Positions 46,161-54,613 of a DNA stretch of 64,000 nt are shown here, piece by piece (the first letter of the stretch is position 1; every line of letters starts with the position of its first letter). The stretch spans positions 1 through 64,000 of the forward strand of contig NZ_JAHBAH010000002.1 in assembly GCF_020510425.1 (NCBI RefSeq), read 5' to 3'. A program made the translations under genes and the position numbers. The DNA comes from Quatrionicoccus australiensis (lineage in GTDB: Bacteria; Pseudomonadota; Gammaproteobacteria; Burkholderiales; Rhodocyclaceae). Under the pieces are notes generated by a model. It did no database searches. It was not told the origin of the DNA and saw only the letters and a program-made list of their open reading frames with translations.

Positions 46161-46499
46161 ATGCTTGAGTTCGTCAAAGTATTGGGACTTTTCGCCTTAA
46201 CCGCACTGGCCGAGATTATCGGCTGTTATCTGCCATGGCTGGTGCTGAACCAGGAGCGCTCACCCTGGCTCTTGGTTCCCGCCGCTGCTTCCCTGGGTCT
46301 GTTTGCCTGGTTGCTGACCCTGCACCCCGGTGCAGCCGGCCGAATCTACGCCGCCTACGGTGGCGTCTACGTGGCGATTGCCCTAATCTGGCTATGGCGG
46401 ATCGATGGCGTTGTGCCGACCCGATGGGATCTTGTCGGCAGTGCGGTCGCACTGGCCGGTATGGCGATCATCATGCTCCAACCGGCTCGGCCCGTTTAA
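46161..46499 (+). CDS. YnfA-family (UPF0060) small membrane protein
   Basis: This 112-aa protein has four membrane segments and conserved [10 protein letters not shown] near the start, with [17 protein letters not shown]. That matches the YnfA/UPF0060 family, SMR-like small transporters of uncertain substrate. It lies 17 bases before cadR in the same direction, diverging from cadA. This position suggests it is part of the CadR regulon. Confidence 0.9.
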   Translation: MLEFVKVLGLFALTALAEIIGCYLPWLVLNQERSPWLLVPAAASLGLFAWLLTLHPGAAGRIYAAYGGVYVAIALIWLWRIDGVVPTRWDLVGSAVALAGMAIIMLQPARPV

Positions 46500-46515
46500 G
46501 TTGCAGGGTACAAAG

Positions 46516-47004
46516 ATGAAAATCGGCGAACTAGCCCGCCTTGCCGGGACGAATGTGGAAACGATCCGCTATTACGAGCGCGATGGGCTACTGCCAGTGC
46601 CTGCCCGCAGCGAAGGCAACTACCGCATTTATGGGGAAACTCATGTCCAGCGACTGTTCTTTATTCGGCGTTGTCGTGGTCTGGACATGACGCTGGATGA
46701 GATCCGGGTCTTGCTGCACTTCAAGGAGTCACCCCTGGAAAACTGCGCGGATGTGAATCGTCTGCTTGATCGGCACATTGGGCACGTCGCCCAACGGATG
46801 CAAGAACTCCAGGAACTGGAGAGGCAACTAAAAGACCTGCGTGAGCGGTGCGGCGAGGCGCGGGAGGCTGCTCACTGCGGCATTCTTGACGGCTTGTCTC
46901 AAGCGTTTGCACCTGGCGGCAAGACGGCATCCCATGTTCAGGGAACGCATCGGCATGGCGCAAACCGCAGCTTGGCGAAAGGTAATCAAGGCAACCAAGT
47001 TTGA
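46516..47004 (+). CDS. cadR: Cd(II)/Pb(II)-responsive MerR-family regulator
   Basis: The 162-aa product starts at ATG 46516. The MerR helix-turn-helix is MKIGELARLAGTNVETIRYY. The metal-site cysteines are Cys77 (ENCADVN), Cys112 (ERCGEA) and a third near 121 (AHCGIL), the CadR pattern, and a C-terminal His-containing tail (GTHRHG) matches CadR. It would activate cadA from the over-long promoter upon Cd, Pb or Zn binding. It is the last cargo gene before the right transposon end. Confidence 0.93.
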   Translation: MKIGELARLAGTNVETIRYYERDGLLPVPARSEGNYRIYGETHVQRLFFIRRCRGLDMTLDEIRVLLHFKESPLENCADVNRLLDRHIGHVAQRMQELQELERQLKDLRERCGEAREAAHCGILDGLSQAFAPGGKTASHVQGTHRHGANRSLAKGNQGNQV

Positions 47005-47013
47005 TGGCATTAG

Positions 47014-47051
47014 CTTAGCGTACGATTTATTCCGTTTTCTGTGATGTCCCC
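47014..47051 (-). repeat. Right 38-bp terminal inverted repeat
   Basis: Read on the minus strand from 47051 it begins GGGGACATCACAGAAAACGG and ends CGTACGCTAAG. It equals the left repeat at 31 of 38 positions, with the inner 14 bases identical. Confidence 0.93.
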
Positions 47052-47252
47052 GACAAGAGCGTCGAAACCCAGCATGGCCATATTGTGGTCGCCTTCGTGA
47101 ACGGCGAGCGTCTGGTGAAGCGCCTTTACTGCCGCAACGGCAAGGTCGCGCTCGTCGCAGAAAACCCGAAGTACCCTCCCCTCGTCGTCAAGGAAGGCGT
47201 CGAACTGACCGTCTGGGGCGTCGTGGTCGGCAAGTTCAAGCGAATGGCCTGA
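47052..47252 (+). pseudogene. umuD: 3' part of the split umuD gene
   Basis: It reads DKSVETQHGHIVVAFVNGER, then LVKRLY with the catalytic Lys, and ends with a stop overlapping the umuC start (TGATG). Joined to 32385-32657 through the duplicated GACAA it gives a 157-codon UmuD in one frame. The first five bases are the right copy of the target duplication. Confidence 0.92.
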
Positions 47253-47362
47253 TGCCGGTCTTCGCGCTGGTCGACTGCAACAACTTCTACGCGTCCTGCG
47301 AAAAGCTGTTCGATCCGAAGCTGGCCAATACCCCGGTCGTCGTCCTCTCGAACAACGATGGC
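47252..47362 (+). pseudogene. umuC: 5' fragment of second umuC
   Basis: Thirty-seven codons encode MPVFALVDCNNFYASCEKLF to VVLSNNDG, the N-terminus of UmuC with the first catalytic Asp. Then the match to UmuC stops abruptly and unrelated sequence follows. The remaining about 390 residues are lost. Confidence 0.9.
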
Positions 47363-47866
47363 TTTAATCAGCCCTTTTTCACATAGTTGTTTAGGTGAGT
47401 GAGTGAGTGGCCCATAAAAACGGCCATTCTGGCCATCCTAACAAATATGTATTATGTATTCCGTAGTTGTGCTGACGGCCATTCCGAAGCCTGGCCAAAG
47501 ATGACGAACTAAGCCCGCTTCGTGCCCTCAAGAGACATTCACCGTATTGGTGATCCAGGGGCAGGTTACTGAGCGGAGCAGTCATACAAACCGAAGGACG
47601 ACTGAGTGCTCCTCGGCCTGAGTTGCCATTCGACACTCTGGCTGAAATTGTCGGCAATGCGGCGGTAAGCGACCCTTTGACCTTACTACAGAGGCAAGGT
47701 CAAGCGAAGAAACTGGCTAAAAATGTTTCGCCGAAGCCCTTAGCCTTCCCTCGATGATGGGTTTTGAACACCCACAAGAGATTCAAATGGCCCCCTCGTC
47801 TGTTTCTAGCCCTGTAGTTGAGTTAGAACTTGGTATTGGCGGGATCGATTTACAAAAAGCGGCCCC
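47363..47866. other. Junction region without recognisable gene
   Basis: This is unrelated DNA joined to the broken umuC. It holds an 8-bp perfect inverted repeat TTGACCTT/AAGGTCAA (47677-47703). Near its right end a 28-codon frame (47787-47873) reads MAPSSVSSPVVELELGIGGI and may be the start of a lost gene. No terminal repeats of an insertion sequence were recognised. Confidence 0.45.
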
Positions 47867-49267
47867 CTACTGATGGGCACAGGGTAAAGAAAGTGTGAAG
47901 CGCGTTTTTCCACCTTCCGAGTTGACGCCAACATCCCCGCCATGAGCCAACACAATAGATTGGGTTATCGCCAGCCCTAAGCCTGAATTTTCGGTCGTGC
48001 GCAGGCGCGAACTGTCGACACGGTAGAAACGATCAAACAGGCGGGGCAAATGTTCGGTAGGGATATCGCTCCCTGTGTTCTCGACGGAGACCAAAATCCT
48101 ACCTTCACGGTTATTGTCGACTCGAACGGTAACCTTGCCCTCGTTCGGCGTGTGGCGCAGCGCGTTGGATAGCAGATTGCTAACCGCCCTGCGCAACATC
48201 AATCGGTCGCCGACGATTTGGCCGTTACCTGTGAGCGACAAGGCTATCGATTTCTCTTCGGCAAGCACGCCGTAATACTCCAGCAAATCGCCAATTTCCT
48301 CGGCAAGGTCTATCGGCTCCTGATTGGGGATGATCTGGTTGTTGTCGGCCTTGGCCAGGAAAAGCATGTCGGAAATGGTTCGCGACAAGCGTTCGAATTC
48401 TTCCGTGTTCGACGCCAGGGTGTCCCGGTAGTCTTCTGCGGAGCGTGCTTTCGAGAGCGTGACCTGTGTCTGGGTCAACAGATTGCTGACCGGCGTTCGC
48501 AACTCATGAGCCAAGTCCGATGAAAAATCCGACAGGCGCTGAAAGGACTCTTCCAAGCGCGAAAGCATGCCATTCAATGTGTCGGCCAGATCCGCCAATT
48601 CGCGGGGGATGGCTTCGACCGGCAAGCGGGTATGCAGGCGATTGGCGGTGATCTCAGCCGCCTGCCGCTTAATGGCCAGTAAAGGCAACAGGCCGCGCCG
48701 GACGACAAACCAGCCGAGCAATCCCATCGCCAGAGTCGCCAGGCTCATGAACCCCCACAAAGTCTGCCGGAAGGAAGTCATGAAGTGCTCGTGATGGGTG
48801 ATTTCGGTGGCAATTGCCACGGTGTAACTAACGCCACCATCGGTGCCTTTGACCATCGAGGAAACTCCCCGCCATGGCTGGCCGTCGTTGCTGTTCCATT
48901 TGACGGGTTGCTCGCGCCTTGGTGTCGCGCCAATGCTTAGTAGATCCTGCGGAAACACCATCGCTTCGTTGGCATACAGCATTTCGCCATTCTGGTCATA
49001 GACGGCAACGATCAACCCGTGATGCCCCGTCAGCGCATCGTCCAATTGCTGGGTCAGTGTCTCTTTCGGCTGACTATCTGGTTTTCGTTCCAAGATATGC
49101 CTTGCCAACTGCATTTTGCCGGTCAGCACATCCAAATCCTGCTCTTCGAAGTGGCGCTCAACCGCATTGCCGATAAGCAGGCCGAGCAGGAACAGCACAA
49201 AGGCCGAGGCCAGCGCGAACAGCAGAGTCAGCCGGAGTGTCAGTGAGGGGCCGCGGATTGGGGTCAA
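47867..49267 (-). CDS. cusS: Heavy-metal sensor histidine kinase (CusS/CopS-like)
   Basis: This 466-aa protein has two membrane segments (about residues 10-32 and 165-190) around a periplasmic sensor domain and a HAMP domain. The H-box [14 protein letters not shown] has phospho-acceptor His near 254, and an HATPase domain carries N, G1 and G2 boxes ([26 protein letters not shown]). The architecture and the position next to cusCBA match CusS/CopS copper or silver sensors. Its start overlaps the regulator stop by 4 bases. Confidence 0.92.
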   Translation of the reverse strand: MTPIRGPSLTLRLTLLFALASAFVLFLLGLLIGNAVERHFEEQDLDVLTGKMQLARHILERKPDSQPKETLTQQLDDALTGHHGLIVAVYDQNGEMLYANEAMVFPQDLLSIGATPRREQPVKWNSNDGQPWRGVSSMVKGTDGGVSYTVAIATEITHHEHFMTSFRQTLWGFMSLATLAMGLLGWFVVRRGLLPLLAIKRQAAEITANRLHTRLPVEAIPRELADLADTLNGMLSRLEESFQRLSDFSSDLAHELRTPVSNLLTQTQVTLSKARSAEDYRDTLASNTEEFERLSRTISDMLFLAKADNNQIIPNQEPIDLAEEIGDLLEYYGVLAEEKSIALSLTGNGQIVGDRLMLRRAVSNLLSNALRHTPNEGKVTVRVDNNREGRILVSVENTGSDIPTEHLPRLFDRFYRVDSSRLRTTENSGLGLAITQSIVLAHGGDVGVNSEGGKTRFTLSLPCAHQ

Positions 49268-49941
49268 TCGGTAATCTCCAAAACATAGCCCATGCCGCGC
49301 ACGGTCTGAATCAATTTGGGTTCGTACCCCTCATCAATCTTGACCCGAAGGCGTTTGATGGCGACCTCAATGACGTTCGTGTCGCTGTCGAAATTCATGT
49401 CCCAAACCTGGGAGGCAATCAGCGACCGAGGCAGCACTTCGCCCTGGCGGCGTAACAGCAGTTCAAGCAGCGCGAACTCCTTGGCGGTCAGATCGATGCG
49501 TTTGCCGGCGCGATTGACCCGGCGGCGCAGCAGGTCGAGTTCGAGGTCGGCGGCGCGCAGGAACTCGGACTCCTTCGCCTTGCCGCCCCGCCGCAGCAGG
49601 GTCCGGACTCGCGCCAACAGTTCGGAGAAGGCAAAGGGCTTCACCAGGTAGTCGTCGGCGCCCAACTCCAGTCCCTTGACCCGGTCCTCGACCTGGTCGC
49701 GTGCCGTCAGAAACAGTACCGGCATTTCCTTGCCGGCTCGGCGAATACCTTGCAACACCTGCCAGCCGTCGATGCCCGGGAGCATGACGTCGAGGATCGC
49801 CAGATCATAGGCCTCGGTCAGCGCCAGATGCAGCCCGTCGAGGCCATTGACGGCCAAATCCACGACGAAGCCCGCCTCGACCAACCCCTGCTTGAGGTAA
49901 GAGCCGGTTTTGGTTTCGTCTTCCACCACAAGAATTTTCAT
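49264..49941 (-). CDS. cusR: OmpR-family response regulator (CusR/CopR-like)
   Basis: The 225-aa product is read from ATG 49941, with GGAGAG before it; an in-frame ATG at 49956 is possible. Receiver Asp51 lies in AILDVMLPG and Lys in [14 protein letters not shown]. The C-terminal winged helix ends [10 protein letters not shown]. It pairs with the adjacent sensor kinase. Two identical half-site palindromes (50009-50026 and 50771-50788) are its probable targets. Confidence 0.93.
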   Translation of the reverse strand: MKILVVEDETKTGSYLKQGLVEAGFVVDLAVNGLDGLHLALTEAYDLAILDVMLPGIDGWQVLQGIRRAGKEMPVLFLTARDQVEDRVKGLELGADDYLVKPFAFSELLARVRTLLRRGGKAKESEFLRAADLELDLLRRRVNRAGKRIDLTAKEFALLELLLRRQGEVLPRSLIASQVWDMNFDSDTNVIEVAIKRLRVKIDEGYEPKLIQTVRGMGYVLEITD

Positions 49942-50008
49942 CGTTCTCTCCACCAATCATTGGCTATTGATGGCGCATTTTCCGTCGCTTTTAAAGGCCG
50001 ATTGCCTA

Positions 50009-50026
50009 GATTACGGAAATGTAATC
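50009..50026. promoter_or_regulatory. Copper-box palindrome, divergent promoter
   Basis: GATTAC-N6-GTAATC is a perfect inverted repeat between the leftward regulator gene and the rightward cytochrome gene. It resembles cop boxes (TTACA/TGTAAT type) bound by CopR-type regulators. A second copy occurs at 50771-50788. Confidence 0.7.
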
Positions 50027-50119
50027 CGCAAGTCAGCAAGATGTTGGTTTGGTAAAGACAAAATAGCAATTTCGGAGCAAGACCAATTGGACTCCGCATA
50101 CCCTTACTGAGAAAAAACT

Positions 50120-50761
50120 ATGTGCAGATTTATTTGGGGTGCTCTGGCAACTATCGGCTTGGGCGCGGCAACGGCGGGGATCGTCGTCGTGGCAGGCGTC
50201 GTCGATGTCGGCGCCGATACCCCCCACAGTTCATTCACCTACCAGGCGCTGACGTTTGCCCGCGAAAGAGCCATTGCCAGCCGTACGGGTGAAATCCAGA
50301 CCCCGGCTGATCTTGCCGATCCCGAGCGCGTGCGACGCGGGGCCGGCAACTATGCGGCAATGTGCGTCAATTGCCATTTGTCTCCGGAAGCGCCAGATTC
50401 GGAGATTCGCAAGGGGTTGTATCCGACTCCCCCCAATCTTTCCGAAAAACCGGCGGCGCCATCGTCACGTGACGCTGCCCGCGATTTCTGGATCATTAAG
50501 CACGGCATCAAGGCTTCCGGTATGCCGGCCTGGTCGAAGGGCGGCATGGAGGATGAGGCCATTTGGGACCTGACGGCCTTCCTGCAAAAGATGCCTTTGC
50601 TGTCGGCGACCGCCTACGAGCAACTGGTGGCAGCCAGTGACGGTCATTCCCATGGCGGACTGGAAGGCCACGAAGAGGCACCAGCAGCCCCGGTCGAGGA
50701 AAAGCCGGTGGCCAAGGGCAAAAATGCGCACAGCCATGACCACGGAGCGCACAAACATTAA
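50120..50761 (+). CDS. Monohaem c-type cytochrome with His-rich tail
   Basis: This 213-aa protein has an N-terminal membrane or signal segment (about residues 5-28). Haem motif CVNCH lies near 91-95, and a likely Met ligand in ASGMPAW lies near 140. The disordered tail is very rich in His (HSHGGLEGHEEAP, NAHSHDHGAHKH), suggesting metal binding. It sits directly under a copper box, in front of the copper-resistance genes. It may use electron transfer to handle Cu(I)/Cu(II) in the periplasm (inference). Confidence 0.85.
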   Translation: MCRFIWGALATIGLGAATAGIVVVAGVVDVGADTPHSSFTYQALTFARERAIASRTGEIQTPADLADPERVRRGAGNYAAMCVNCHLSPEAPDSEIRKGLYPTPPNLSEKPAAPSSRDAARDFWIIKHGIKASGMPAWSKGGMEDEAIWDLTAFLQKMPLLSATAYEQLVAASDGHSHGGLEGHEEAPAAPVEEKPVAKGKNAHSHDHGAHKH

Positions 50762-50770
50762 CCCCATAAA

Positions 50771-50788
50771 GATTACAAAAATGTAATC
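50771..50788. promoter_or_regulatory. Copper-box palindrome upstream of DUF411 operon
   Basis: GATTAC-N6-GTAATC has the same arms and spacing as the box at 50009-50026, and further shared bases follow (CAGCAA, TGTTGG). It precedes the DUF411/cusF/cusCBA operon by 70 bases. Confidence 0.72.
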
Positions 50789-50857
50789 CGACGGACAGCA
50801 AATTGTTGGCGTCGGCTATCCATACTGACGCCACTCGACTGACACAGGAGCTTCGCC

Positions 50858-51298
50858 ATGCGTAACCCCTTTCTTGTTCTTGCTTTGAGCTCCGTCCTCG
50901 GCGCCGGCCTTTCCACTGCCGTGGCGGCCGGCGAAATGGTGGATGTTTACAAGAGCCCGAATTGCGGTTGCTGCGGCAAGTGGGTCGATCATCTGAAAAA
51001 TGCGGGCTTCGAGGTCCGCTCGCACAACGTCATGGACGTCCCGGCGGCCCGCAAACAATTGGGGATGCCCGATCGGCTGGGCTCCTGCCACACCGCCAAG
51101 GTGGCCGGCTATGTGGTCGAAGGCCATGTGCCGGTTGCCGACATCCAGCGTCTGCTCAAGGAAAAACCGAAAGCCCTCGGCATCGCGGTGCCGTCGATGC
51201 CGCCAGGATCGCCGGGCATGGAAAGCCCGAGACCCGTCCCCTACAACACGATGCTGGTCCAGGCCGGTGGCGAAACCAGCATCTTTGCCAAACATTGA
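50858..51298 (+). CDS. DUF411 periplasmic metal-binding protein
   Basis: This 146-aa protein has a signal peptide to about residue 24. The DUF411 motif is YKSPNCGCCGKWVDHL, with LGSCHTAKVAGYVVEGHVP further down. DUF411 proteins are commonly found in copper and silver clusters and carry this CGCC pair. It is first in the operon leading to cusCBA. A Cu/Ag-binding or transfer role is likely. Confidence 0.9.
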   Translation: MRNPFLVLALSSVLGAGLSTAVAAGEMVDVYKSPNCGCCGKWVDHLKNAGFEVRSHNVMDVPAARKQLGMPDRLGSCHTAKVAGYVVEGHVPVADIQRLLKEKPKALGIAVPSMPPGSPGMESPRPVPYNTMLVQAGGETSIFAKH

Positions 51299-51319
51299 TC
51301 CCCCAAACAGGAGAAACTC

Positions 51320-51664
51320 ATGAAAGCACTTATCACCGCCTCACTGATCGCCTTTTCCACCCTCGGCGCCGTTTCTGCCCAAGCTGCAAGCGACCATGCC
51401 GGGCATGCCATGGCCTCGCCGAGCGCCGCGTCTGCTGAAATGCAGATGATCGACGCTCAGGTCAAGAAAGTGGACAAGGCAGCCGGCAAAGTAACCTTGT
51501 CGCATGGCCCACTGACCAACCTGAACATGCCGGCGATGACCATGGTACTCAAGGTTTCCAATGTCGCCTGGTTGGACCAGATGAAAACCGGCGATAAGAT
51601 TCGCTTCATGGCCGAAAACGTGAATGGTGCCATCACCGTCGTCCATTTCGAACCCGCCAAATAA
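51320..51664 (+). CDS. cusF: CusF-like periplasmic copper/silver chaperone
   Basis: This 114-aa protein has a signal peptide to about residue 22 and a His/Met-rich linker (DHAGHAMASP). The OB-fold CusF domain contains LSHGPLTNLNMPAMTMVLKV, with the Met/Met/His ligand set of CusF. CusF passes Cu(I) or Ag(I) to CusB in the periplasm. A second CusF domain is fused to CusB in this operon. Confidence 0.92.
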   Translation: MKALITASLIAFSTLGAVSAQAASDHAGHAMASPSAASAEMQMIDAQVKKVDKAAGKVTLSHGPLTNLNMPAMTMVLKVSNVAWLDQMKTGDKIRFMAENVNGAITVVHFEPAK

Positions 51665-51673
51665 CCCAATCGA

Positions 51674-51708
51674 CTGACGGCGAGACGGTGCTTACCTCTC
51701 GCTGTCAG
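51674..51708 (+). promoter_or_regulatory. Strong stem-loop between cusF and cusC
   Basis: CTGACGGCGAGA and TCTCGCTGTCAG form a 12-bp stem (one G-U pair) with an 11-base loop, 10 bases after the cusF stop. No T-run follows. It could be an mRNA-stability or partial attenuation element that lets cusF be made in excess. Confidence 0.55.
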
Positions 51709-51744
51709 CATGCTTCATAAAAACAAATATTGCAGGGAGGTCGC

Positions 51745-53016
51745 ATGCGCCGACTCAGGCCGTTACCCATTTTGATCCTGGCGCTTGCCACCGCCTTTGG
51801 GTCGCCCGTGCTTGCCCAAGACGCCGCCCTTGGTGCGAACGTGGACAGCCTGATCAATTATGCCAAGACACGCAATCCGGAGTACGCCGCGATGCAGGCC
51901 GAGGCCGAAGCGTCAGGCGAGCGGGTGACGCCGGCCGGTGCCTTGCCCGACCCGAAGTTTCGGACCGAGTTGCGTGACATAACGCGGATGGGCGAACAGA
52001 GTGCCACGCTAGCCCCAAATCGCGTCGGCAGCACCCGTTACTTGCTGATGCAGGACATACCCTGGTTCGGCAAGCGTGACCTGAAGCGCGAAATCGCCGA
52101 GCTTGAAGCCGACGGCGCCAAGGGACGTGCGTTGGGCACCTGGGCCGATGTTGCCGGGCGGATCAAAGTCAATTTCGCCCAACTTTATTACGTGCACCGC
52201 AACAAACAACTGACTCGGGAAATTCTCGACCTGATGACCCGCCTGGAGAAAGTCGCCCAGGTGCGCTACGCCGGCGGCCTGGCGGCGCAGCAGGATGTCA
52301 TCCGCGCCCAGGTCGAGCAGACCAACATGCGCAACGAATTGATTGCGCTGGAGACCGAACAGCACCACCTGCATGCCCGGCTGAACGCCTTGCTGGCCCG
52401 CCCAAGCAATGCGTCCTTGCAGGAACCAGCGCAGTTGCGCAAACTGCCGGCTCCCGTGGCGCTGGATTACGCCACGCTGGAAGAGCGCGTGCGAACCCGC
52501 AACCCACAACTGTTCGCCGATGAATCGAAAATCAAAGCCGCCGAGAAATCCCGCGACCTGACCTACAAAAACCGCTATCCCGACTTTACGCTGGGGGTCT
52601 CCCCCATCCAGTACCAGAGCGCCATCAAGGAATGGGAGTTGATGGTCGAACTGAATATCCCACTGCAACAGTCTTCGCGGCGGGCACAGGAGCGAGAATC
52701 GGAATCGATGCTCAATGCCGCGCGCTCGCGCAAGGAAGCCACCACCAACCAAGTCTTTGCCGAACTGGCCGAGGCTCTGGCCGGCATCGAAGCCGCCCGT
52801 CGCACGGAAAACCTGCTGACCAACAGCCTACTGCCACAGGCCGAACTGACCTTCAAGGCGGCACTGGCCGGCTACGAGACTGGCAAGGTCGATTTCGCCA
52901 CCTTGCTCGATGCCCAGCGCCAAATCCGGCAGGCCAGACAAAACCAGCTTAAGGCCCAAGTCGACGCCCAGATGCGTCTGGCCGAAATCGAACGTCTTTT
53001 AGGGGAAGATCTATGA
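51745..53016 (+). CDS. cusC: Outer-membrane efflux channel (CusC/TolC family)
   Basis: The 423-aa product is read from ATG 51745, behind GGGAGG. The signal peptide ends near VLAQD (about residue 25). Two OEP repeats (LINYAKTRNPEYAAMQAEAE; LEERVRTRNPQLFADESKIK) give the TolC fold. It provides the outer-membrane duct for CusBA. The stop overlaps the cusB start by 4 bases. Confidence 0.92.
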   Translation: MRRLRPLPILILALATAFGSPVLAQDAALGANVDSLINYAKTRNPEYAAMQAEAEASGERVTPAGALPDPKFRTELRDITRMGEQSATLAPNRVGSTRYLLMQDIPWFGKRDLKREIAELEADGAKGRALGTWADVAGRIKVNFAQLYYVHRNKQLTREILDLMTRLEKVAQVRYAGGLAAQQDVIRAQVEQTNMRNELIALETEQHHLHARLNALLARPSNASLQEPAQLRKLPAPVALDYATLEERVRTRNPQLFADESKIKAAEKSRDLTYKNRYPDFTLGVSPIQYQSAIKEWELMVELNIPLQQSSRRAQERESESMLNAARSRKEATTNQVFAELAEALAGIEAARRTENLLTNSLLPQAELTFKAALAGYETGKVDFATLLDAQRQIRQARQNQLKAQVDAQMRLAEIERLLGEDL

Positions 53017-54602
53017 ACAATGGTGCAGGACTGACCATCGGCGTTATTGCCGTTGCCGTGGCAGCCGGGAGTGGTTACTGGCTGGGCGGACGTGGCGGCG
53101 CTTCCCATGGCGATGCGGTGCCGGTCGCCAGCGCTCCGGCCGAGCCGGCCAAGAAAGAGAAAAAACTGCTTTTCTACCGTAATCCGATGGGGTTGCCCGA
53201 CACCTCGCCGGTGCCCAAGAAAGACCCGATGGGGATGGATTACATCGCGGTCTATGAGGGAGAGCAGGATGAGGAGCCGGCATCGGCCAACCAGATCAAG
53301 ATCAGCACCGAGAAGGTGCAGAAACTGGGTGTGAGGACCGAAGTCGCCCAATTGCGCGTCCTTGACAAGGTGGTCCGCGCCGCCGGTCGGATCGAGCCGG
53401 ACGAGCGTCGCATCTACGCGATTTCCCCCAAGTTCGAGGGCTACGTCGAACGCCTGCACGTCAATGTCACGGGCCAGCCGGTCAGCAAGGGGCAGCCGCT
53501 GTTTGAGGTGTATAGCCCGGAACTGGTTTCCGCCCAGCGCGAATACGCGATTGCCGCCCAAGGCGTCGAGTCGCTGAAGGAAGCCGGCGGCCAAGCGCGG
53601 GACGGCATGAAGCAACTGGCCGATTCAAGCCTGTTGCGTCTGAAGAACTGGGATATTTCGGAGGAGCAGGTCAAGGCGCTGGCCAAATCCGGCGAAGCAC
53701 GGCGCACGCTGACTTTCCGCTCACCGGTCGCCGGCATTGTCACCGAAAAGAAAGCCCTGCAGGGCATGCGTTTCATGCCGGGCGAGGCGCTTTATCAGGT
53801 GGCCGACCTGTCGGCGGTCTGGGTGGTGGCTGACGTCTTCGAGCAGGACATCGGTCAGGTCAAGACCGGTGCCAAAGCCAAGGTCAGGATCAATGCCTAC
53901 CCGGACAAAGTGTTCGAAGGGACGATCACCTACGTCTATCCGACCCTGAAGGCCGAGACGCGGACGGTACCCGTGCGAGTCGAACTGCCCAATCCCAGTC
54001 AGTTGCTGAAACCGGCCATGTTCGCCCAGGTCGAGTTGCCGGTCGGGGCCAAAGGAGAGGTCGTCACCGTACCGACCTCGGCCGTGATTGACAGCGGCAC
54101 CCGCCGCATCGTGCTGGTCCAGGCCAAGGAAGGCCGTTTCGAGCCACGCGAGGTTAAATTGGGGCAACGCAGTGACAACCATGTTGAGGTGCTCGAAGGG
54201 ATCAAGGATGGCGAGCCCGTGGTGGTTGCCGCTAACTTCCTGATTGACGCCGAAAGTAACCTGAAGGCGGCGGTCGGCGGTTTCGGCCATGCCAGCCATG
54301 GCAGCCAACCGAAGCCGGAGTCAGCCAAGTCGGCAGCTGTTGGGCATCAGGCCGAGGGCACGGTGGAGGGTTTCGACACCAAGGCAGGTCTGCTGACGCT
54401 CAATCACGGGCCGGTCGCCAGCCTCAAATGGCCGGGCATGACCATGGAGTTCCAGGTCGCGACGCCGGCGCTGTTGAGCGGACTCAAACCGGGTGCGACG
54501 GTGGCCTTCGAGTTTGTCGAGCGCAAACCCGGTGAATGGGTCGTCACCAGCATCAAACCGATGGCTGGCAAAGTGGCGGCCAATCCCCACGCAGGCCACT
54601 GA
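53013..54602 (+). CDS. cusB: RND membrane fusion protein with fused CusF domain (CusB-like)
   Basis: This 529-aa adaptor has an N-terminal membrane or signal segment and a heavy-metal-binding start domain (FYRNPMGLPDTSP ... KKDPMGMDYI, near residues 50-75). Lipoyl, hairpin and barrel domains follow (EGYVERLHVNVTGQPVSKGQ; FRSPVAGIVTEKKALQGMRF), ending near 425. A His/Ser linker leads to a CusF-type OB domain from about 448 (LLTLNHGPVASLKWPGMTME). CusB hands Cu(I)/Ag(I) to CusA; the fusion brings a chaperone domain to it permanently. Confidence 0.93.
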   Translation: MNNGAGLTIGVIAVAVAAGSGYWLGGRGGASHGDAVPVASAPAEPAKKEKKLLFYRNPMGLPDTSPVPKKDPMGMDYIAVYEGEQDEEPASANQIKISTEKVQKLGVRTEVAQLRVLDKVVRAAGRIEPDERRIYAISPKFEGYVERLHVNVTGQPVSKGQPLFEVYSPELVSAQREYAIAAQGVESLKEAGGQARDGMKQLADSSLLRLKNWDISEEQVKALAKSGEARRTLTFRSPVAGIVTEKKALQGMRFMPGEALYQVADLSAVWVVADVFEQDIGQVKTGAKAKVRINAYPDKVFEGTITYVYPTLKAETRTVPVRVELPNPSQLLKPAMFAQVELPVGAKGEVVTVPTSAVIDSGTRRIVLVQAKEGRFEPREVKLGQRSDNHVEVLEGIKDGEPVVVAANFLIDAESNLKAAVGGFGHASHGSQPKPESAKSAAVGHQAEGTVEGFDTKAGLLTLNHGPVASLKWPGMTMEFQVATPALLSGLKPGATVAFEFVERKPGEWVVTSIKPMAGKVAANPHAGH

Positions 54603-54613
54603 CAGGGGATACC

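Larger units (their letters stand above)
32663..47051 (-). mobile_element. Complete 14.4-kb Tn3-family transposon with czc/cad metal-resistance cargo
   Basis: It is bounded by 38-bp repeats (32663-32700 and 47014-47051, 31 of 38 positions equal) and flanked by GACAA on both sides. Transposase and resolvase lie at the left end. Cargo is a lipoprotein, a His-rich periplasmic protein, czcA, czcB, an anchored periplasmic protein, czcC, czcI, cadA, ynfA and cadR. The end sequence and the tnpA stop inside the repeat place it in the Tn21/Tn501 group. All key genes look intact, so it may be active. Confidence 0.95.
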
